Shown: piece after piece, positions 10,937 through 13,133 of the stretch
How positions within the stretch are numbered: position 1 is the first letter of the stretch
Layout: each line of letters starts with the position of its first letter
NCBI GenBank assembly: GCA_030054015.1
Contig: JASGCR010000031.1
Location: forward strand, 1-13,133
Origin: Candidatus Symbiobacter sp.
GTDB lineage: Bacteria; Pseudomonadota; Alphaproteobacteria; Elsterales; Elsteraceae
Reading direction: 5' to 3'
Length of the DNA: 13,133 nt
The notes under the pieces: generated by a model
Databases searched by the model: none
What the model was told of the DNA's origin: nothing
Seen by the model: the letters and a program-made list of their open reading frames with translations, nothing else
Translations under genes and position numbers: made by a program

Positions 10937-12987
10937 GTGACAGGCATCGGGGCCAGCAACATTAAATGCCGCCAAATTTCCGGATCGGGCGAGTCAATGA
11001 AGGCGGCCACATAGGAATCCCGTTCCCTCGCCATGCCTTCATGATCTATTTGCGCCAATAGTCTCATACAGATAATCTCGCGTTCGGCAATGTCAAGCGC
11101 GGGGTTAAGTATCTCCAAATGGTTAAACCGACTGAAAGGCAGCAATAATTCATGAATTAAAGGAAACCGCATCTGATCTTCAAGTCGGGCAGTCAATTCG
11201 TGGCGATCAATATCGGGTTCCAAAGCCAGAATATGCAGCAAGTCTTGGGCCAAATTGGTTAAGTCGGCATTGGAAAAACGAATATTGGCGACAGGTTCAA
11301 TTAAGGTTTGTCCCAATTCGGGATAATTCAGCAAACAGGCCAAAAGCGGTTTTTCCAGCAACTCGATTCTAAGGGCGGTTTTTTGCGCAATTTTGGGCTT
11401 GGTCGTCAAGGCCACCAAGCGGCTATTGACCGGCACCCACATGCCATTGACCAATTCAAACCCAGCCCGGCTGATCAAACGCAACCCGCCGCGGGCAAAG
11501 GACGAGGCGGCCTGGGAAAAACCCGCCCCCTCGCGCGGCTTCGCGCCAAATAACGCGCTGATTTTTTCCATAAAATGCTGTTCGTAATAATGCCGCGTAT
11601 CGGCATCGCCAATCGCCCGCGCATGGTCGCGCAAACGTTGGCGCAACCCGGCTTTGTTTTCGGGGGTGAGCAAGGGTTCGGCCTCGCATTCGGCGTGAAA
11701 TAATTTATCGGCCAGGGGCATGGCGGCGGCTATGATCTGTTTGATCAACGCCACCCCACCTGGGGTTTGCAAAATCTCGTCCGGGTCGCGGCCTTTGGGC
11801 AAATCAAGGAAACGCAAGGATTTGCCCGGCCCAATCGACGGCAAAGCCCGCACCGCGGCACGATGGGCGGCACGATGTCCGGCATCATCGCCATCAAAAC
11901 ACAGCAAGGGTTCGGGATTAAGCCGCCACAACAAAGTGAGTTGCTCCTCGGTCAAGGCCGTACCCAACGGAGCCACCGCCCCGGCAAAACCATTTTGATG
12001 CAGACTAATGACATCCAAATAACCCTCGGCCACGACAATCGGGCTGGATTTGGCGGCGGCACGGGCGAGGTGATGGGCGTACAGGATTTTGCCCTTGTGA
12101 AAAAGCGGCGTGTCGGGGGAATTGAGATATTTCGGCTTGGCATCGCCCATCGCCCGCCCGCCAAAGCCAATCACCCGTCCCTGGCGGTCGAAAATCGGAA
12201 ACATGATGCGGCCGCGAAATTTTTCATAGCGTTTTTTGCTTTCGGCCGATTCGACCAACAAGCCACAGGCCAGCATCACATCGGGGCGGTGGCCTTGGGC
12301 GGTCAATGCCGCGACCAAGCCGCCCCAACGATCCGGCGCGAATCCCAACGAAAATTGAGCAATGGTGGCATCGGTCACGCCGCGTTGGCGCAAATATTCC
12401 CGCGCCGCCGCCCCGTCCTGGCCTTTGAGTTCTGACTCATACCATTTCATCGCCGCATTTAAGGCCGCCCGCATTTTTTCCAGCGAAATTTCAGGTGGCC
12501 CCGCTTGATCGCGCGGCGTTGCATCGGGAGGATTCTCGCCGTTAGTACCAGGCGGCGCGGCGGCATCCGAGCCGTTTATGCCCGACGGCGCGGCGGCGCC
12601 GTTTACACCCGACGGCGCGGCGGCGCCGTTTACACCCGACGGCGCGGCGGCGCCGTTTACGGTGCTGCGGGGACGGCTCCGCGCCGCATATTCATCGCGC
12701 GGCATAGCCACTCCCGAAGCCTGGGCCAGGAACTCGACGGCTTCGGGGAAACTCATCCGTTCAATTTCGGTGAGGAAACTAATCGCATCGCCATGCGCCC
12801 CACAGCCAAAGCAATGGTAAAATTCTTTGTCGTCATTGACCGTAAAACTAGGAGATTTTTCCGTGTGAAACGGACACAGGCCCTGGAACTCGCGTCCCTT
12901 TTTGACCAATTTCACCCGCCGCGCCACGACCTGGGAGATCGGATTGCGGCGGCGCAACTCAGCCATAAATTCGGGGGGAAAGGACAT
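10924..12987 (-). CDS. dnaG: DNA primase
   Basis: Makes the RNA primers for replication at the fork and is recruited by the DnaB helicase. The 687-residue protein has the N-terminal zinc-binding domain with ligands Cys38, His41, Cys59 and Cys62 (CPFHTEKSPSF to HCFGCG), then the RNA polymerase domain (about 168-425) with RGRIMFPI and FGGRAMGDAKPKYLNS. The TOPRIM metal residues are Glu321 in EGYLDV, the acidic cluster in FDGDDAG (365-368) and GRDPDE (399-404). The C-terminal 200 residues would bind DnaB. Unusual is a linker (about 107-165) of near-perfect GVNGAAAPS repeats between the zinc and polymerase domains, coded by a 27-base minisatellite; most primases have a much shorter linker. The ATG at 12987 gives the conserved FPPEFMAELRRR start but has no strong ribosome-binding site. 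rpoD follows 229 bases downstream. Confidence 0.97.
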   Translation of the reverse strand: MSFPPEFMAELRRRNPISQVVARRVKLVKKGREFQGLCPFHTEKSPSFTVNDDKEFYHCFGCGAHGDAISFLTEIERMSFPEAVEFLAQASGVAMPRDEYAARSRPRSTVNGAAAPSGVNGAAAPSGVNGAAAPSGINGSDAAAPPGTNGENPPDATPRDQAGPPEISLEKMRAALNAAMKWYESELKGQDGAAAREYLRQRGVTDATIAQFSLGFAPDRWGGLVAALTAQGHRPDVMLACGLLVESAESKKRYEKFRGRIMFPIFDRQGRVIGFGGRAMGDAKPKYLNSPDTPLFHKGKILYAHHLARAAAKSSPIVVAEGYLDVISLHQNGFAGAVAPLGTALTEEQLTLLWRLNPEPLLCFDGDDAGHRAAHRAAVRALPSIGPGKSLRFLDLPKGRDPDEILQTPGGVALIKQIIAAAMPLADKLFHAECEAEPLLTPENKAGLRQRLRDHARAIGDADTRHYYEQHFMEKISALFGAKPREGAGFSQAASSFARGGLRLISRAGFELVNGMWVPVNSRLVALTTKPKIAQKTALRIELLEKPLLACLLNYPELGQTLIEPVANIRFSNADLTNLAQDLLHILALEPDIDRHELTARLEDQMRFPLIHELLLPFSRFNHLEILNPALDIAEREIICMRLLAQIDHEGMARERDSYVAAFIDSPDPEIWRHLMLLAPMPVTDDG
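12574..12660 (-). repeat. 27-bp minisatellite in the dnaG linker
   Basis: Three full 27-base units (12574-12600, 12601-12627, 12628-12654) and a partial fourth; the second and third are identical and the first differs by two bases. A more diverged unit precedes them at 12541-12573. They encode GVNGAAAPS repeats. The period is a multiple of three, so copy-number change keeps the frame. Confidence 0.92.
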
Positions 12988-13026
12988 GGGACAGCCTGGC
13001 GGTAGAAGCTTTCATTGCGGGAAGTG

Positions 13027-13055
13027 ATTCTATCACACTCCGCCTTTTAGCGAAA
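13027..13055 (-). promoter_or_regulatory. Candidate dnaG promoter (extended -10)
   Basis: On the minus strand TGATAGAAT (13035 down to 13027) is an extended -10 box, with a weak -35 (TTTCGC, 13055-13050) 17 bases upstream. Transcription would begin near 13020, 33 bases before the dnaG ATG. The -10 lies within an imperfect inverted repeat (13017-13043). Confidence 0.4.
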
Positions 13056-13057
13056 GG

Positions 13058-13080
13058 GCATCATTACCCGCCACCTGGAC
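13058..13080 (+). repeat. Partial left end of the palindromic repeat family
   Basis: GCATCATTACCCGCC matches the family left end with one change but goes on into unrelated sequence (CCTGGACTAAAAAGCGTC), so it looks like a truncated copy. A further fragment AAAAGCGTCA occurs at 13083-13092. Confidence 0.6.
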
Positions 13081-13101
13081 TAAAAAGCGTCAAAAAAAAG
13101 A

Positions 13102-13133
13102 GCGTCATTACCCGCAGATTTTTGCCGCGAAGC
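13102..13133 (+). repeat. Palindromic repeat element, copy 4 (cut by window end)
   Basis: From 13101 to the last base the sequence is identical for 33 bases to 6535-6567, that is the left end and first arm of the inner stem of copy 2. An A-rich lead (13092-13099) precedes it. The right half lies outside the window. Confidence 0.8.

Overview
The window looks like a chromosomal segment of an alphaproteobacterium. The main reasons are the dnaG-rpoD pair in the order usual for that class, an RpoD with a long acidic stretch between regions 1.2 and 2.1, and a PurH and a preQ1-type Tgt of ordinary bacterial form. GC content looks moderate by eye. I cannot name a genus; a Rhodospirillales-like or Micavibrio-like lineage is only a guess.

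Layout. Positions 1-346 are non-coding, with two strong hairpins and a candidate promoter. A 2OG-Fe(II) oxygenase gene (347-1012, +) follows. Next is a compact plus-strand cluster: an unknown protein with a repeat-coded N-terminus (1145-1660), a DUF2335-like membrane protein (1587-2099), tgt (2096-3301) and purH (3298-4995). Its genes overlap by 74, 4 and 4 bases, so they are probably one translationally coupled transcript. A small TPR-like gene (5006-5212, -) converges on purH. After a 500-base divergent intergenic region comes a secreted protein of unknown function (5714-6358, +).

Positions 6383-6680 hold three complete copies, plus partial ones, of a palindromic repeat. Its two ends are constant and its inner stem differs between copies. 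More copies start at 13058 and 13102 and run off the end of the window. From 6736 to 8807 the minus strand is rearranged. It contains the 3' end of an outer-membrane beta-barrel gene, then two tandem copies of an ~885-base unit. Each unit carries a RelE/ParE-type toxin-antitoxin pair and the last 43 codons of rpoD. The outer unit's rpoD piece is a pseudogene; the inner one is the end of the intact rpoD (8676-10694, -). dnaG (10924-12987, -) lies upstream of rpoD and has a 27-base tandem repeat in the linker after its zinc-binding domain.

Functionally, the core genes cover tRNA queuosine modification (tgt), the last two steps of IMP synthesis (purH), replication priming (dnaG) and the housekeeping sigma factor (rpoD). 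The parts most worth a second look are the conserved-end, variable-stem palindromes, the rpoD-3'-end/toxin-antitoxin tandem duplication, and several short tandem repeats at places where they could change expression or protein linkers.
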